Part shown: in pieces, positions 38,791-48,846 of the stretch
How the letters are laid out: every line of letters starts with the position of its first letter
How positions within the stretch are numbered: the first letter of the stretch is position 1
Assembly: GCA_903880855.1 (NCBI GenBank)
Contig: CAIRQX010000114.1
Coordinates: 1-64,000, forward strand
DNA length: 64,000 nt
From: an uncultured Burkholderiales bacterium
GTDB lineage: Bacteria > Pseudomonadota > Gammaproteobacteria > Burkholderiales > Burkholderiaceae_C
Direction: 5' to 3'
Made by a program: the position numbers and the translations under genes
Notes under the pieces: model-generated
Database searches by the model: none
Seen by the model: only the letters and a program-made list of their open reading frames with translations
What the model was told of the DNA's origin: nothing

Positions 38791-38880
38791 AACTAGCTTC
38801 CCTGCGCGAGGATTACCTCAATCAGGTTCAAAGGGACTTTCTCAGCCAGTGCCACCTTGTTGACACCAACACCCCTAGCG
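38791..38880 (-). ncRNA. TPP (THI-box) riboswitch
   Basis: On minus: CTAGGGGTGTTGGTG...GGCTGAGAAAGTCCCTTTGAACCTGATTGAGGTAATCCTCGCGCAGGGAAGCTAG, with the conserved CTGAGA and CCTTTGAACCTGAT segments. Confidence 0.95.
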
Positions 38881-38955
38881 GATGCACCCAAACTTTGAGC
38901 GCTGGTGCATTCTAAAGTATCTGCCCTCGTTGGAAATTCGTTAATCCTTTTGGAT

Positions 38956-40011
38956 TCATCTGCCTAAAGTCACGATGCGTCCACTCTGGGCACTGGACTT
39001 GATAGCCTCTAAAGTTGCTGCAATGTCTAAACTGGCAGCAGTGGTTTTAGTGATGGCTTCCGTATCTTTTTCTCTGACGACCTGGGCAAACGCTTCCGCT
39101 GCAAATCGAAATCCACTGCCGGTGACCGAGTGAATATCTTCGTAGGGAATGGTGTTGAGAATCCCCTTGCGAATGCGCATCTGACTAGGTAAGTAGTTCC
39201 ATGGGTGTTCATTGGACTCACTGGTGTGGTTCAGGTACTCGGTCTCAATCGTTCCATGTGATCCCACAATCGTTGCCCGCCTATGGGTGGCGCCATCCAT
39301 AGCGCATGACATTTGCGCCCGGCGGCCATCTGCATAAATCAAGGTGGCCATCATGGCAATATCTACGCCGCTCGATGCCCAATTGGCGTGGGCCATAACT
39401 TGTTGCGGGGCGCAACCCATGACTAGTCGAATCAAACTTAAAGGGTAACTGCCAGCATCTAGCAAAGCACCACCACCTAATTCAGGTTTCATGCGGATAT
39501 TCGTTTCAGGATTACCCACGGTAAATCCAAAACTAGCATGCACACTTCGGATGTGTCCAATGCCAGTTCCATCAGTAGCGGTGAGATGTTTGACCAAGTC
39601 ACCTGTTTGCGGTTGGAACCAGTAGGGATATGACTCAAGCAACATGACGCCATTTGCACGCGCTGCATTGAACATGCTTCTCGCTTCAGCAAGGCTCAAG
39701 GCTAATGGTTTTTCGCATAAAACATGTTTACCCGCTTGCAAAGCTTTGATAGCCCACTCAGCGTGCATGCTGTTGGGTAGGGGAATATAGATGGCATCCA
39801 GTTGAGGGTCTATCAACATGGATTCATAGTTTCCCATGGTGCGAGCAATACCAAATTGGTTAGCAAACTCTTTGGCTTTCGAAAGTTGCCTGCTGGCCAC
39901 AGCATCAATATGTACTGAAGGGCTGCCTAAAACATCCCGCACGAATTGTTTGGCGATATTGGCGCTACTTAAGATACCAATTCGTAGGCGGTTTGCGGGT
40001 TTTGTTGGCAT
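38956..40011 (-). CDS. Gfo/Idh/MocA family oxidoreductase
   Basis: LRIGILSSANIAKQFVRDVLG; DAIYIPLPNSMHAEWAIKALQAGKHVLCEKPLAL. Confidence 0.95.
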   Translation of the reverse strand: MPTKPANRLRIGILSSANIAKQFVRDVLGSPSVHIDAVASRQLSKAKEFANQFGIARTMGNYESMLIDPQLDAIYIPLPNSMHAEWAIKALQAGKHVLCEKPLALSLAEARSMFNAARANGVMLLESYPYWFQPQTGDLVKHLTATDGTGIGHIRSVHASFGFTVGNPETNIRMKPELGGGALLDAGSYPLSLIRLVMGCAPQQVMAHANWASSGVDIAMMATLIYADGRRAQMSCAMDGATHRRATIVGSHGTIETEYLNHTSESNEHPWNYLPSQMRIRKGILNTIPYEDIHSVTGSGFRFAAEAFAQVVREKDTEAITKTTAASLDIAATLEAIKSSAQSGRIVTLGR

Positions 40012-40037
40012 ATGCTTATCTCCGATTTATTTCATTA

Positions 40038-40841
40038 TTAGGATGCAAAAAAATAGTCAACGATTTTTGATATTTGCCCCAGCATCATTTCTCTGCCTCT
40101 TACAACTTCACAACCGCAGGTTTGAGCCAGCGATATTAGGGGAGTGTTCTCAGGCATGACGATGGCATCAAAAACGATCAACTCTTTTTTGAATTGTTCA
40201 ACTGCTAAGGGAAGTCGTGCGTCGCTCAGCATGCCAACTGGGGATGCATTGAGCAAGATGTCTATGCCTTCTGCATGGGGCAATCCAACTTCGACCAAAG
40301 TCTGTGGGCTGATGGTGTTCACCATCTTGGCCATACGTTCAGTGGTTTGAGGGTTGATATCAAAGAGGCGCAAAAGCTTTGGTTTTTCATACGCCAAAGC
40401 AACACAAATAGCCGATCCAGCGCCACCTAAACCTATGAGTTGTAGACGCTTGTCTTGGAGAGTGATGCCTCGTTGTTTGAAGGCTTCTACACATCCCATT
40501 CCGTCAAATATTTCGCCACTCCATGCACCGTTGCTGTGTTTTTTGAGTGCATTGATAGCGCCAATCTGTGAGGCCTGAGGACCTAAGGTTTTTGCTAGCG
40601 CAATGGCCTGGGCTTTAAAGGGAATGGTAAAAATCAAGCCATCTAAATTCTGCATGCGCATGATGTTGGGCATCACAGAGTCAAACTCGTCGCGCGCGAT
40701 ATGTATAGGTATCAGTACGGCATTGTGATGGCGCTTTTGCATTTCCCAAGTAACCATTTCGGGCGAACGAACCTGCTCAATGGGGTCACCCACAATTCCA
40801 TAAACACGGGTTTTTCCATTTACAAAATCGACTTGGTTCAT
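40038..40841 (-). CDS. Shikimate dehydrogenase (AroE)-like protein
   Basis: YGIVGDPIEQVRSPEM; FTIPFKAQA; LIGLGGAGSAICVALA; LLNASPVGM. Confidence 0.92.
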   Translation of the reverse strand: MNQVDFVNGKTRVYGIVGDPIEQVRSPEMVTWEMQKRHHNAVLIPIHIARDEFDSVMPNIMRMQNLDGLIFTIPFKAQAIALAKTLGPQASQIGAINALKKHSNGAWSGEIFDGMGCVEAFKQRGITLQDKRLQLIGLGGAGSAICVALAYEKPKLLRLFDINPQTTERMAKMVNTISPQTLVEVGLPHAEGIDILLNASPVGMLSDARLPLAVEQFKKELIVFDAIVMPENTPLISLAQTCGCEVVRGREMMLGQISKIVDYFFAS

Positions 40842-40894
40842 AGGAATATTTGCATATGTTTCTAACAATTTTTCCAGTATAGGTGGCGAAAAAA

Positions 40895-40914
40895 AAGCCA
40901 CCCTAGGGTGGCTT
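40895..40914 (-). terminator. Rho-independent terminator after the BMP transporter operon
   Basis: On minus: AAGCCACC-CTAG-GGTGGCTT followed by an uninterrupted T run. Confidence 0.85.
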
Positions 40915-40939
40915 TATATGAATTCAAAAGAACTATTTA

Positions 40940-42082
40940 TTACTTGCCGCCTGGCACTTTTCCATCAACGCCTTTGACGTAAAAATTGACGCCACTCAAA
41001 AACTTGTCGTCAGCAACGCTGTCCTTGCTGAGTACTTCTTTCCCGGTGTTGTCCATCAGTGGGCCTTTCCAGATGGCAAAACTTCCATCCGTCAAACCTT
41101 TTTTGATTTCCTCTACCTTGGCTTTGGTTTCAGCGGGTACATCGTCAGCAATTGAGACAATGTCAATGGCACCGTCTTTCACGCCCGACCACGTGTGTCC
41201 GCCGCCAGTCCACTTGCCCTCGAGTGCTTCGCGTGTGGCTTTGATGTAGTAGGGCGTCCAGTTGATGATGGCTGAGGCCAAATGGGCTTTAGGGCCGTAG
41301 GCTGTCATGTCAGAGTCCCATCCAAAAGCGCGTTTGCCTTTGTCTTGCGCTGTTTTGAGTACGGCAGGGGAATCCGTATTTTGGAAAAGTACGTCGGCAC
41401 CGCCGTTGATCAAACTGGTGGCGGCTTCTGTTTCTTTGGGTGGATTGAACCATTCATTGACCCACACCACTTTGGTTTTGATTTTGGGGTTGCTCGATTG
41501 CGCGCCCAATGTAAAGCTATTGATATTGCGAATAACTTCTGGAATTGGGATCGATGCCACAACACCTAATGTGTTGGTCTTGGTCATCTTGCCAGCGATC
41601 ACGCCAGCCATGTACGCACCCTCATAGGTTCGGCTGTCGTAGGTGCGCATATTGTCGGCTTGCTTGTAACCTGTAGCGTGCTCAAACTTCACGTCTTTGT
41701 TGTCCGATGCAACCTTGAGCATGGGATCCATGTAGCCAAATGTGGTGCCAAAAATAAGCTTATTGCCTTGGCCGACCATATCGCGAATCACGCGCTCTGC
41801 ATCCGCTGATTCAGGCACGTTTTCAACAAACGTAGTTTGAATTTTGTCGCCAAATTCTTTTTCTAGAGCTTTGCGTGCGTTGTCGTGGGCGAATGTCCAG
41901 CCGCCATCTCCTACAGGCCCGACATAGGTAAACGCGATTTTGAGAGGTTCAGCTTTCACTTCTGCTTTAGCGGGCTCTGCCGGTTTAGCTTCTTCTTTTT
42001 TACCGCATGCAACTAACGCGGCGGCAGTAACGGCACATACAGAGGCAGTGATGATCCAACTGCGTTTCTTGAAATCAACCAT
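40940..42082 (-). CDS. BMP family ABC transporter substrate-binding lipoprotein
   Basis: Lipobox ALVACGKK; FTYVGPVGDGGWTFAHDNARKALE; SADAERVIRDMVGQGNKLIFGTTFGYMD. Confidence 0.94.
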   Translation of the reverse strand: MVDFKKRSWIITASVCAVTAAALVACGKKEEAKPAEPAKAEVKAEPLKIAFTYVGPVGDGGWTFAHDNARKALEKEFGDKIQTTFVENVPESADAERVIRDMVGQGNKLIFGTTFGYMDPMLKVASDNKDVKFEHATGYKQADNMRTYDSRTYEGAYMAGVIAGKMTKTNTLGVVASIPIPEVIRNINSFTLGAQSSNPKIKTKVVWVNEWFNPPKETEAATSLINGGADVLFQNTDSPAVLKTAQDKGKRAFGWDSDMTAYGPKAHLASAIINWTPYYIKATREALEGKWTGGGHTWSGVKDGAIDIVSIADDVPAETKAKVEEIKKGLTDGSFAIWKGPLMDNTGKEVLSKDSVADDKFLSGVNFYVKGVDGKVPGGK

Positions 42083-42118
42083 GAAAACTCCTTAGTGAGA
42101 TGGTGAAAAAAATATTGT

Positions 42119-43111
42119 TCAAGGCGAGAAGGGCTTGCCAAGCGAAGCAGGCATGTTAGCGCGTAACCACCTGGGATTTTGCGAGATAAGGCACAGCACC
42201 ACAATGGTAGATACATAGGGCAACATGCTTAAAAATTGGCTGGGAACGTCAACGCCTGAGGCCTGCAAATGAAACTGCAGCATGGTGACACCACCAAATA
42301 GGTATGCGCCCCACAACACCCGAGCAGGCCGCCAAGTGGCAAATGTTGTAAGGGCTAGGGCAATCCAGCCCTTACCAGCGATCATGCCTTCTACCCATAG
42401 CGGTGTGTAAATGATGGAGATGTAAGCACCCGATAAGCCACATAAGGCGCCACCAGCCATAACAGCAAGAAAACGGACTTTACGAACTGAAAATCCAAGC
42501 GCATGCGAAGAGTGGGGTGATTCACCCACAGCACGCAACACCAAGCCAAGCCGTGTGCGGTAGAGAAACCATGACAACCCAATGGCCAATGCTGCAGCAC
42601 CATAAACCAAGGGGTGTTGGCGAAACAAGGCAGTTCCGAGCCAGGGTATGTCGCTTAAAAATGGAACAACATATTGAACCCGTTCTGGTAATTTGGCTTG
42701 GACAAATGCCACACCCACAAATGCTGAAAATCCCGCTCCAAATAAACTCAATGCCAGACCTGTTGCATATTGGTTGGTATTCAAACAAATCACAAAAAAA
42801 CCAAAAATAACCGCCATCACAGCACCAGCTGTGATGCCTGCCATGAAGCCTAGTAAATCGTTACCAGTGACAGATACCGCAGCAAAACCGGCAATGGCCG
42901 CACACAGCATCATGCCCTCTGCACCCAGATTCACAATGCCCGCTTTTTCATTGATTAACAGTCCGAGAGACGCAAGTGCCAACACCGTACCTGCGTTCAA
43001 AGTGGCTGCTAAGAGAAGTGCGTAGGTTTCCATCAGCGTAACTCGGTATGTGTGGCGTGTATGGCTGTCATAGCGGTCCAACGGATGCGAAACAACAGCA
43101 AGGTGTCGCAA
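42119..43111 (-). CDS. ABC transporter permease (BMP/nucleoside type)
   Basis: ALASLGLLINEKAGIVNLGAEGMMLCAAIAGF. Confidence 0.94.
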   Translation of the reverse strand: MRHLAVVSHPLDRYDSHTRHTYRVTLMETYALLLAATLNAGTVLALASLGLLINEKAGIVNLGAEGMMLCAAIAGFAAVSVTGNDLLGFMAGITAGAVMAVIFGFFVICLNTNQYATGLALSLFGAGFSAFVGVAFVQAKLPERVQYVVPFLSDIPWLGTALFRQHPLVYGAAALAIGLSWFLYRTRLGLVLRAVGESPHSSHALGFSVRKVRFLAVMAGGALCGLSGAYISIIYTPLWVEGMIAGKGWIALALTTFATWRPARVLWGAYLFGGVTMLQFHLQASGVDVPSQFLSMLPYVSTIVVLCLISQNPRWLRANMPASLGKPFSP

Positions 43112-44124
43112 GCAAGCAGACTAAACAAGAGCAGTCCTTGGAATACGCCCGTCAAAGATCGCGGTAAACCAAGTCGCGACTGCGCTAACTCGCCACCGAT
43201 AAAAAACATACTCATCAATAGCGCAGATAACACCATGCCAAAAGGGTGAAGCCTACCTACAAAGGCCACGATGATGGCTGCAAAACCATAGCCTGCAGGA
43301 ACAAAAGGTGTGAGTTGTCTCAAAGGCCCCGCAACTTCGAATGCACCCGCCAATCCTGCACAACCACCGGATATCAACATGGCAATCCATAAAGCTCGGC
43401 GAGAAGAAAAGCCTGCATAGCGGGCAGCGTCTGGCGCTAACCCCCCAACTTGTAAAGCGAACCCTGCATGGGTACGAAACATAAATAGCCACAACGCAGC
43501 AGCACCAATGAGTGCCAATAGCGCTCCAATATTGACGCGGGTGCCTGCAATCAATTTTGGGATTTGAGTTACTGCATCAAATGTCTTAGTTTGTGGAAAG
43601 TTATAGCCCAATGGATCTTTCCAAGAGCCATACACCAGATAGTTCAAGAACATCACTGAGACATACACCAGCATCAAACTGACTAAGATTTCATTTGCGT
43701 TGAATGTGTCGCGAAGAAAAGCAGTGATACCCGCCCACACCATGCCACCCAACATACCAGCCAAAACCACCCATACCCAATAACCTGCATGGCTATCCAC
43801 TTCTGCCGTGAGGGCAACACCTGCCGCAAATATGGCGCCCATGACAAATTGCCCTTCGGCACCGATATTCCAAATATTGGATTTAAAGCAAACCGATAAA
43901 CCTAAAGCAATCAATAGCAACGGTGTAGCTTTGACAAGTAATTCAGATAAGGCGTAAACACTTTTAATCGGCTCCCAAAAAAACATGGACAAACCTTTGG
44001 TAGGTGAAATGCCCATGCCCATAAACAAGGCTGAATCCAATGCGCACGTAACAGCCAAGGCCAGCAAAGGAGAGGCATAACGCCAAATCACAGAGGCTTC
44101 TTGGCGGGCTTCAAGTCGTAGCAT
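43033..44124 (-). CDS. ABC transporter permease (BMP/nucleoside type)
   Basis: LGLSVCFKSNIWNIGAEGQFVMGAIFAAGVAL. Confidence 0.94.
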   Translation of the reverse strand: MLRLEARQEASVIWRYASPLLALAVTCALDSALFMGMGISPTKGLSMFFWEPIKSVYALSELLVKATPLLLIALGLSVCFKSNIWNIGAEGQFVMGAIFAAGVALTAEVDSHAGYWVWVVLAGMLGGMVWAGITAFLRDTFNANEILVSLMLVYVSVMFLNYLVYGSWKDPLGYNFPQTKTFDAVTQIPKLIAGTRVNIGALLALIGAAALWLFMFRTHAGFALQVGGLAPDAARYAGFSSRRALWIAMLISGGCAGLAGAFEVAGPLRQLTPFVPAGYGFAAIIVAFVGRLHPFGMVLSALLMSMFFIGGELAQSRLGLPRSLTGVFQGLLLFSLLACDTLLLFRIRWTAMTAIHATHTELR

Positions 44125-45655
44125 CTTGTGTATTCCATAACCCGCTCATCCAAGTACCGATGGTCGAGACTTTTGCATGGGTTCTCGAGAGCGCGGGAGA
44201 TAACTTACCGTTTGCAATCACATGCAACTGATCTGAAAGCAAGAGCAATTCGTCGAGTTCTTCGCTCAACACAAGCACGGCACATCCTTGGTCGCGCAGT
44301 GCCATCAGTTCAGAGCGGATATTGGCTGCTGCAGATACATCTACGCCCCATGTAGGCTGCGACACAATTAAAAGCGCGGGGCGAGCATCGATTTCGCGAC
44401 CTATAAGAAATTTTTGTAAATTACCTCCAGATAAAGAACTCGCCAGTGCATGTGAACCAGAGGCTTTGACTCGGAAGTGGTCTATCAGTGCTTGTGCTTG
44501 TTTGTGTAGTGCGTAGTTGCTTATCCAGCCTATAAAACGCAAGAAACTCTTAGTTTGTAAAGATTCTTTTCGTGTGAGTAAAACATTACTCGCAAGGCTT
44601 AAGCTTGGCACTGCACCACGCCCCAAACGCTCTTCAGGTACAAAGTGCAAGCCCAGTGCACGTCTTTGCAATGGATTGAGGTGGCCAATATTTTGTCCCT
44701 GCAAGCCAATAGCACCCACTGGGGCACGCGTATCTTCACCAGAGAGTGCAAATAGCAATTCGCGTTGGCCATTGCCTGAAACACCGGCTATTCCAACGAT
44801 CTCACCTGCGTGGACTGATAAGTGGATGCCGTCAAGGTCTGTACCAAAGATATCTTCAGAGGCCAAGCACAAGTTATTCACGCTAAGTACCGCTTTGCCT
44901 GGTTGTGCAGGAGAGATCGAGAGGTCAGGTAATGTGCTGCCCACCATCAGTTCGCTCAGCGACGCATCGCTCTCGTGGCGTGGGTCACAAACTCCAGTGA
45001 CGCGCCCAAATCGCATGACCGTACATGCACTGCACAGGGTTCGAATTTCATGTAATTTATGGCTGATGTAAATTATGCTGCGACCCTCATCTGCCAATTG
45101 CCGCAAGACCAAAAAAAGCTTATCAACTGCCTGAGGGGTTAACACGGATGTGGGTTCATCCAAAATGAGTAATTGCGGATTTGTCAAAAGGGCACGAATA
45201 ATTTCAACGCGCTGCATCTCTCCAACACATAAGGTGTGAACGGGTCTATGGGGATCGATGTCTAAACCATATTGCGAAGCCACGCGAGAAATTTGCGCGA
45301 TCACTTCTTGTAAATTTTGTGTGTGATCTAGGCCTAACCAGACGTTCTCTGCAACGGTGAATGAATCAAAGAGACTGAAATGCTGAAACACCATGGCAAT
45401 GCCAAGTTGCTTGGCTTGCTTAGGATTTTGGATATTGATGGGTTGCCCGTTAAATTGAACCATTCCCGAATCAGGCTTCACCATACCAAATATGATTTTC
45501 ATCAAGGTGGATTTACCAGCCCCGTTTTCACCCAAGACAGCATGTATTTCACCGGGTTGAACAGTTAAAGACACATCGTCATTTGCCACAACGCCTGGAT
45601 AACGTTTGGAGATATGGGTAAGCGCGAGTCTTGCGGGCTGCATAGTTACTGTCAA
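44111..45655 (-). CDS. ABC transporter ATP-binding protein with two ATPase domains (BMP/nucleoside type)
   Basis: VLGENGAGKSTLMKIIFGMVKPDSG; LLILDEPTSVLTPQ; SLSGGNLQKFLIGREI. Confidence 0.95.
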   Translation of the reverse strand: MTVTMQPARLALTHISKRYPGVVANDDVSLTVQPGEIHAVLGENGAGKSTLMKIIFGMVKPDSGMVQFNGQPINIQNPKQAKQLGIAMVFQHFSLFDSFTVAENVWLGLDHTQNLQEVIAQISRVASQYGLDIDPHRPVHTLCVGEMQRVEIIRALLTNPQLLILDEPTSVLTPQAVDKLFLVLRQLADEGRSIIYISHKLHEIRTLCSACTVMRFGRVTGVCDPRHESDASLSELMVGSTLPDLSISPAQPGKAVLSVNNLCLASEDIFGTDLDGIHLSVHAGEIVGIAGVSGNGQRELLFALSGEDTRAPVGAIGLQGQNIGHLNPLQRRALGLHFVPEERLGRGAVPSLSLASNVLLTRKESLQTKSFLRFIGWISNYALHKQAQALIDHFRVKASGSHALASSLSGGNLQKFLIGREIDARPALLIVSQPTWGVDVSAAANIRSELMALRDQGCAVLVLSEELDELLLLSDQLHVIANGKLSPALSRTHAKVSTIGTWMSGLWNTQDATT

Positions 45656-45695
45656 TGCGATATTTTGGGCTTCGCGATCAAAATCTTCTAAAAAT

Positions 45696-46868
45696 TTATG
45701 TGTGAATTTTCAAATACGACTGCATGCGGGCATGGGCGAGTTCTGGATTTATAAATAGGCCTGCTTTGTCAGCTAGGACAAAGAGATCGCATAAATGTTG
45801 CACAGAGCGTGCACTTTGTTGTCCACCCACCATTGAAAAATGTGATTGGTGTCCGTTGAGCCATGCCATGAATACCACGCCAGTCTTATAAAAACGGGTG
45901 GGTGCTTGAAAGATATGCCGCGAAAGCGCCAAAGTAGGTTCTAGAGTTTGAATAAATTTCTCAGAATTACCAAGAGCAAGTTGCTGTAGCGCATTGCTAG
46001 CCGTCGGAGCGATGGCATCAAAAATTCCAAGTAAGGCGTCACTTTGCTGGTGGACTGTTTCTGCACCAATGCCATCTCCAGCAATCAACTCGGGGTAATT
46101 GAAGTCATCACCCGTGTACATCCTCACGCCTGCCGGTAGACGTCTACGCATATTGATTTCACGGTGTTTGTCTAAAAGTGAAACTTTGATACCGTCTACT
46201 TTGTTTTTATAGGCGTGAATGATGTCGAGCGCAGTTTGTGTGGCCTTGTCTAAGTCTTGGTATCCCCAGTAGCCGTTCAATGCCGGGTCAAACATATCGC
46301 CCAACCAATGCAAAATGACGGGCTGCTTGGCTTGCGAAATGATGCGTGCATAGACTTTTTCATAGTCATCTGGACCTTTCGCAACTTTGACCAATGCGCG
46401 GCTTGCCATGATGATGAGCTTTCCCCCTAAAGCCTCTATCGCTTCCATTTGGTGTTCATAGGCGCGGATAACTTCGTCTAGTGATTTAACTTGGTCTGGC
46501 TCGAGATGGTCGGTGCCGCAACCTGACGCGACTAGCGCATTAGGAAATTCTTTGGCCGTATCTAAGGTGTGTTGAATTAACTCTAGCGAAGTAGGCCAAT
46601 CCAAACCCATGCCGCGTTGCGCTGTATCCATGGCCTCTGCCACACCAAAACCCAACGACCATAAGTAACGGCGATAGGCTAGGGTTGCTTCCCAATCTAA
46701 GGGTGTGGAAATCCAAGGGTCTGCCGCGGCAAGGGGGTTGGACACTACGTGGGCAGCTGAATAAACAATTCGGTTGAAACTAGGAGCCTCTTTGGGTATA
46801 GCTGTTGCTTTCGCCAACAATGTATAGCTATACGGATTGCCTAGGTTGTTGATTAATTGAATATCCAT
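45696..46868 (-). CDS. Dihydrodipicolinate synthase-like, DUF993 family
   Basis: FNRIVYSAAHVVSNPLAAADPW, RRYLWSLGFGVAEAMDTAQRGMGLDWP, QPVILHWLGDMFDPALNGYWG. Confidence 0.85.
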   Translation of the reverse strand: MDIQLINNLGNPYSYTLLAKATAIPKEAPSFNRIVYSAAHVVSNPLAAADPWISTPLDWEATLAYRRYLWSLGFGVAEAMDTAQRGMGLDWPTSLELIQHTLDTAKEFPNALVASGCGTDHLEPDQVKSLDEVIRAYEHQMEAIEALGGKLIIMASRALVKVAKGPDDYEKVYARIISQAKQPVILHWLGDMFDPALNGYWGYQDLDKATQTALDIIHAYKNKVDGIKVSLLDKHREINMRRRLPAGVRMYTGDDFNYPELIAGDGIGAETVHQQSDALLGIFDAIAPTASNALQQLALGNSEKFIQTLEPTLALSRHIFQAPTRFYKTGVVFMAWLNGHQSHFSMVGGQQSARSVQHLCDLFVLADKAGLFINPELAHARMQSYLKIHT

Positions 46869-46891
46869 TGATTTCTACAAGAACTTTTAAG

Positions 46892-47722
46892 TCATTTATT
46901 ATTTTCAATCAGCCCGTTCAAATACCCGATAGATTGCGCAGCGCAAGTGGGTCCGTCTGGTAAGTATTCAAATGGCTCGATAGCCAATTCGCCAATGTAG
47001 TTATTTGCCTTTAAGGCTTGCAAAATAGCGCCAAATTGCATTTCGCCTTGTCCTGGCCCTCTTCGATTTGGATCATTGAGTTGCACATGCGCAATATGTC
47101 CGGTTGGCATGTATTGATGAATTAACTCTGGAATAGATATGCTTTCAGTTAATCCAGCTGAACTTGTATCGAGCATAGTTTTAAGATGAGGGGAGCCAAT
47201 TTTTTCAACAATTTCAATAGCCTCTGACATCTTATTGATGATCGGCGTCTGGTCGATTGAAAGTGGTTCGATGCAATAAGTTACTTTAAATTCTTGTGCG
47301 CTACTGGAAGCGTATTCAAAAAATTCAATGGCCCGCGCTAGTGCATCTGCATGCGTTTGGCCAACTGAAACAAGACGTTGCTTTGGTGAGCCATGTACTA
47401 AATAATTTCCGCCAAATGCATGGCAGAGTTCGCATAATTTAGATGCAAAGCGCTTTGTTTTTTCAAATATTTCTTTATCGGGTGTAGTAATCGAAAGTCC
47501 AACTGGTTTAACTAGTAGCCAATGGAGCCCCGTAATAACAAGTCCCTCTTCTTGGGCAATTTTTCGAAAATTCTCCGCTTCTCGAACGGTTAATTTCTCT
47601 GGGTTGTCTGAAACGGTAAATGGGGCAATTTCTAGACCTTTGTAGCCCAAAGATCGCGCTAACTTACATTGCGCATCAAAAGGCAGAGGTTCAAGCACCT
47701 CATTACACAAAGATACTTTCAT
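46892..47722 (-). CDS. Sugar phosphate isomerase/epimerase (xylose isomerase-like TIM barrel)
   Basis: LCNEVLEPLPFDAQCKLARSLGYKGLEIAPFT; LDTSSAG; HVQLNDPNRRGPGQGEM. Confidence 0.92.
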   Translation of the reverse strand: MKVSLCNEVLEPLPFDAQCKLARSLGYKGLEIAPFTVSDNPEKLTVREAENFRKIAQEEGLVITGLHWLLVKPVGLSITTPDKEIFEKTKRFASKLCELCHAFGGNYLVHGSPKQRLVSVGQTHADALARAIEFFEYASSSAQEFKVTYCIEPLSIDQTPIINKMSEAIEIVEKIGSPHLKTMLDTSSAGLTESISIPELIHQYMPTGHIAHVQLNDPNRRGPGQGEMQFGAILQALKANNYIGELAIEPFEYLPDGPTCAAQSIGYLNGLIENNK

Positions 47723-47844
47723 AAAGTTGAAAGAAACAGCTGGTTTATCTGTGACATGTGTATCAATTTAAAACACGGGTTTTCTCTAATGTTGCCCATG
47801 GTTCGTGATCCTAGAATGAATTTTTAGCCCCATATGGTTTCAAA

Positions 47845-48837
47845 ATGATCAAAATCTGTTTAACTTTCATCACAACAATTTTTTTGTCTGCCTCTGCATT
47901 TAGTCAGTGGAAGCCAAACAAGCCTATAAACATCATAGTTCCTTGGGCTGCTGGTGGTGTGACAGATCAGATGATTCGAATCACTGCAGGTGATCTTGAA
48001 GCTGAGCTGGGCCAAAAGATTATTGTTCTGAATCAGCCAGGTGCATCAGGATCTATTGGAACAAAAAACGCTTTAGAAGCACCAAAAGATGGTTATACCT
48101 GGACCTCTGGTGCTCCCAAAGATGTTGGCTCTTACAAAATCATGGGCATGCTGGACACAACATTGCAGGACTGGCATCTTTATTTGCATCTTGCTGTTCC
48201 AAGCATTATTAGTGTCCCTGCTAGCTCCCCATACAAAGATATGAAAGCTTTGCTGGACGCTATCAAAGCGCGTCCAAGTCAAATATCCATTGCAACTGCG
48301 GGCGTCAATTCGAGCGGACATACGGCTGCTGAGCAAATGGCCGCCTCATCTGGTATCAAATATAAACATGTAACTTACGATGGTGGAAATCCTGCAGTCA
48401 TAGCAACTGTTGCTGGCGAAACGGATGTGACCACCCAGTTATCAACTGAACAATCCGAAATGATCAAAGGTAAACGTTTACGTCCCTTGGCTGTTGTAGG
48501 CGATAAACCTATCGAGATTGAAGGTTACGGAAAAATCCCTCCTCTTTCTGACTTTATTCCTGGCTTTAAAGTCCCTGTGAGTTATTTTGGAATTTTCATT
48601 CCCAAGGGCGTTCCTCCCGAGGTCATAACAACACTTGACAAGATTTGGGCTGACAAAATCGCAAAATCTGAAGTAATTAAGAAATATGCCACCAGTCGTG
48701 GTGCCTTAATGGTTGTTTCTGCTGGTGCTGAAGCCCAAAAAATTTCCATGCCGGCTGTCGCTGATGCTGCTTGGCAAAAATTTGATGCTGGTCAGGCAAA
48801 AATTTCTCCCGCTACTGTAGGCATACCTAGGCCTTAA
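47845..48837 (+). CDS. tctC: TTT substrate-binding protein TctC/Bug
   Basis: WKPNKPINIIVPWAAGGVTDQMIRITAGDLEAELGQKIIVLNQPGASGSIG; followed by TctB and TctA. Confidence 0.92.
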   Translation: MIKICLTFITTIFLSASAFSQWKPNKPINIIVPWAAGGVTDQMIRITAGDLEAELGQKIIVLNQPGASGSIGTKNALEAPKDGYTWTSGAPKDVGSYKIMGMLDTTLQDWHLYLHLAVPSIISVPASSPYKDMKALLDAIKARPSQISIATAGVNSSGHTAAEQMAASSGIKYKHVTYDGGNPAVIATVAGETDVTTQLSTEQSEMIKGKRLRPLAVVGDKPIEIEGYGKIPPLSDFIPGFKVPVSYFGIFIPKGVPPEVITTLDKIWADKIAKSEVIKKYATSRGALMVVSAGAEAQKISMPAVADAAWQKFDAGQAKISPATVGIPRP

Positions 48838-48846
48838 GTAGTTCTT

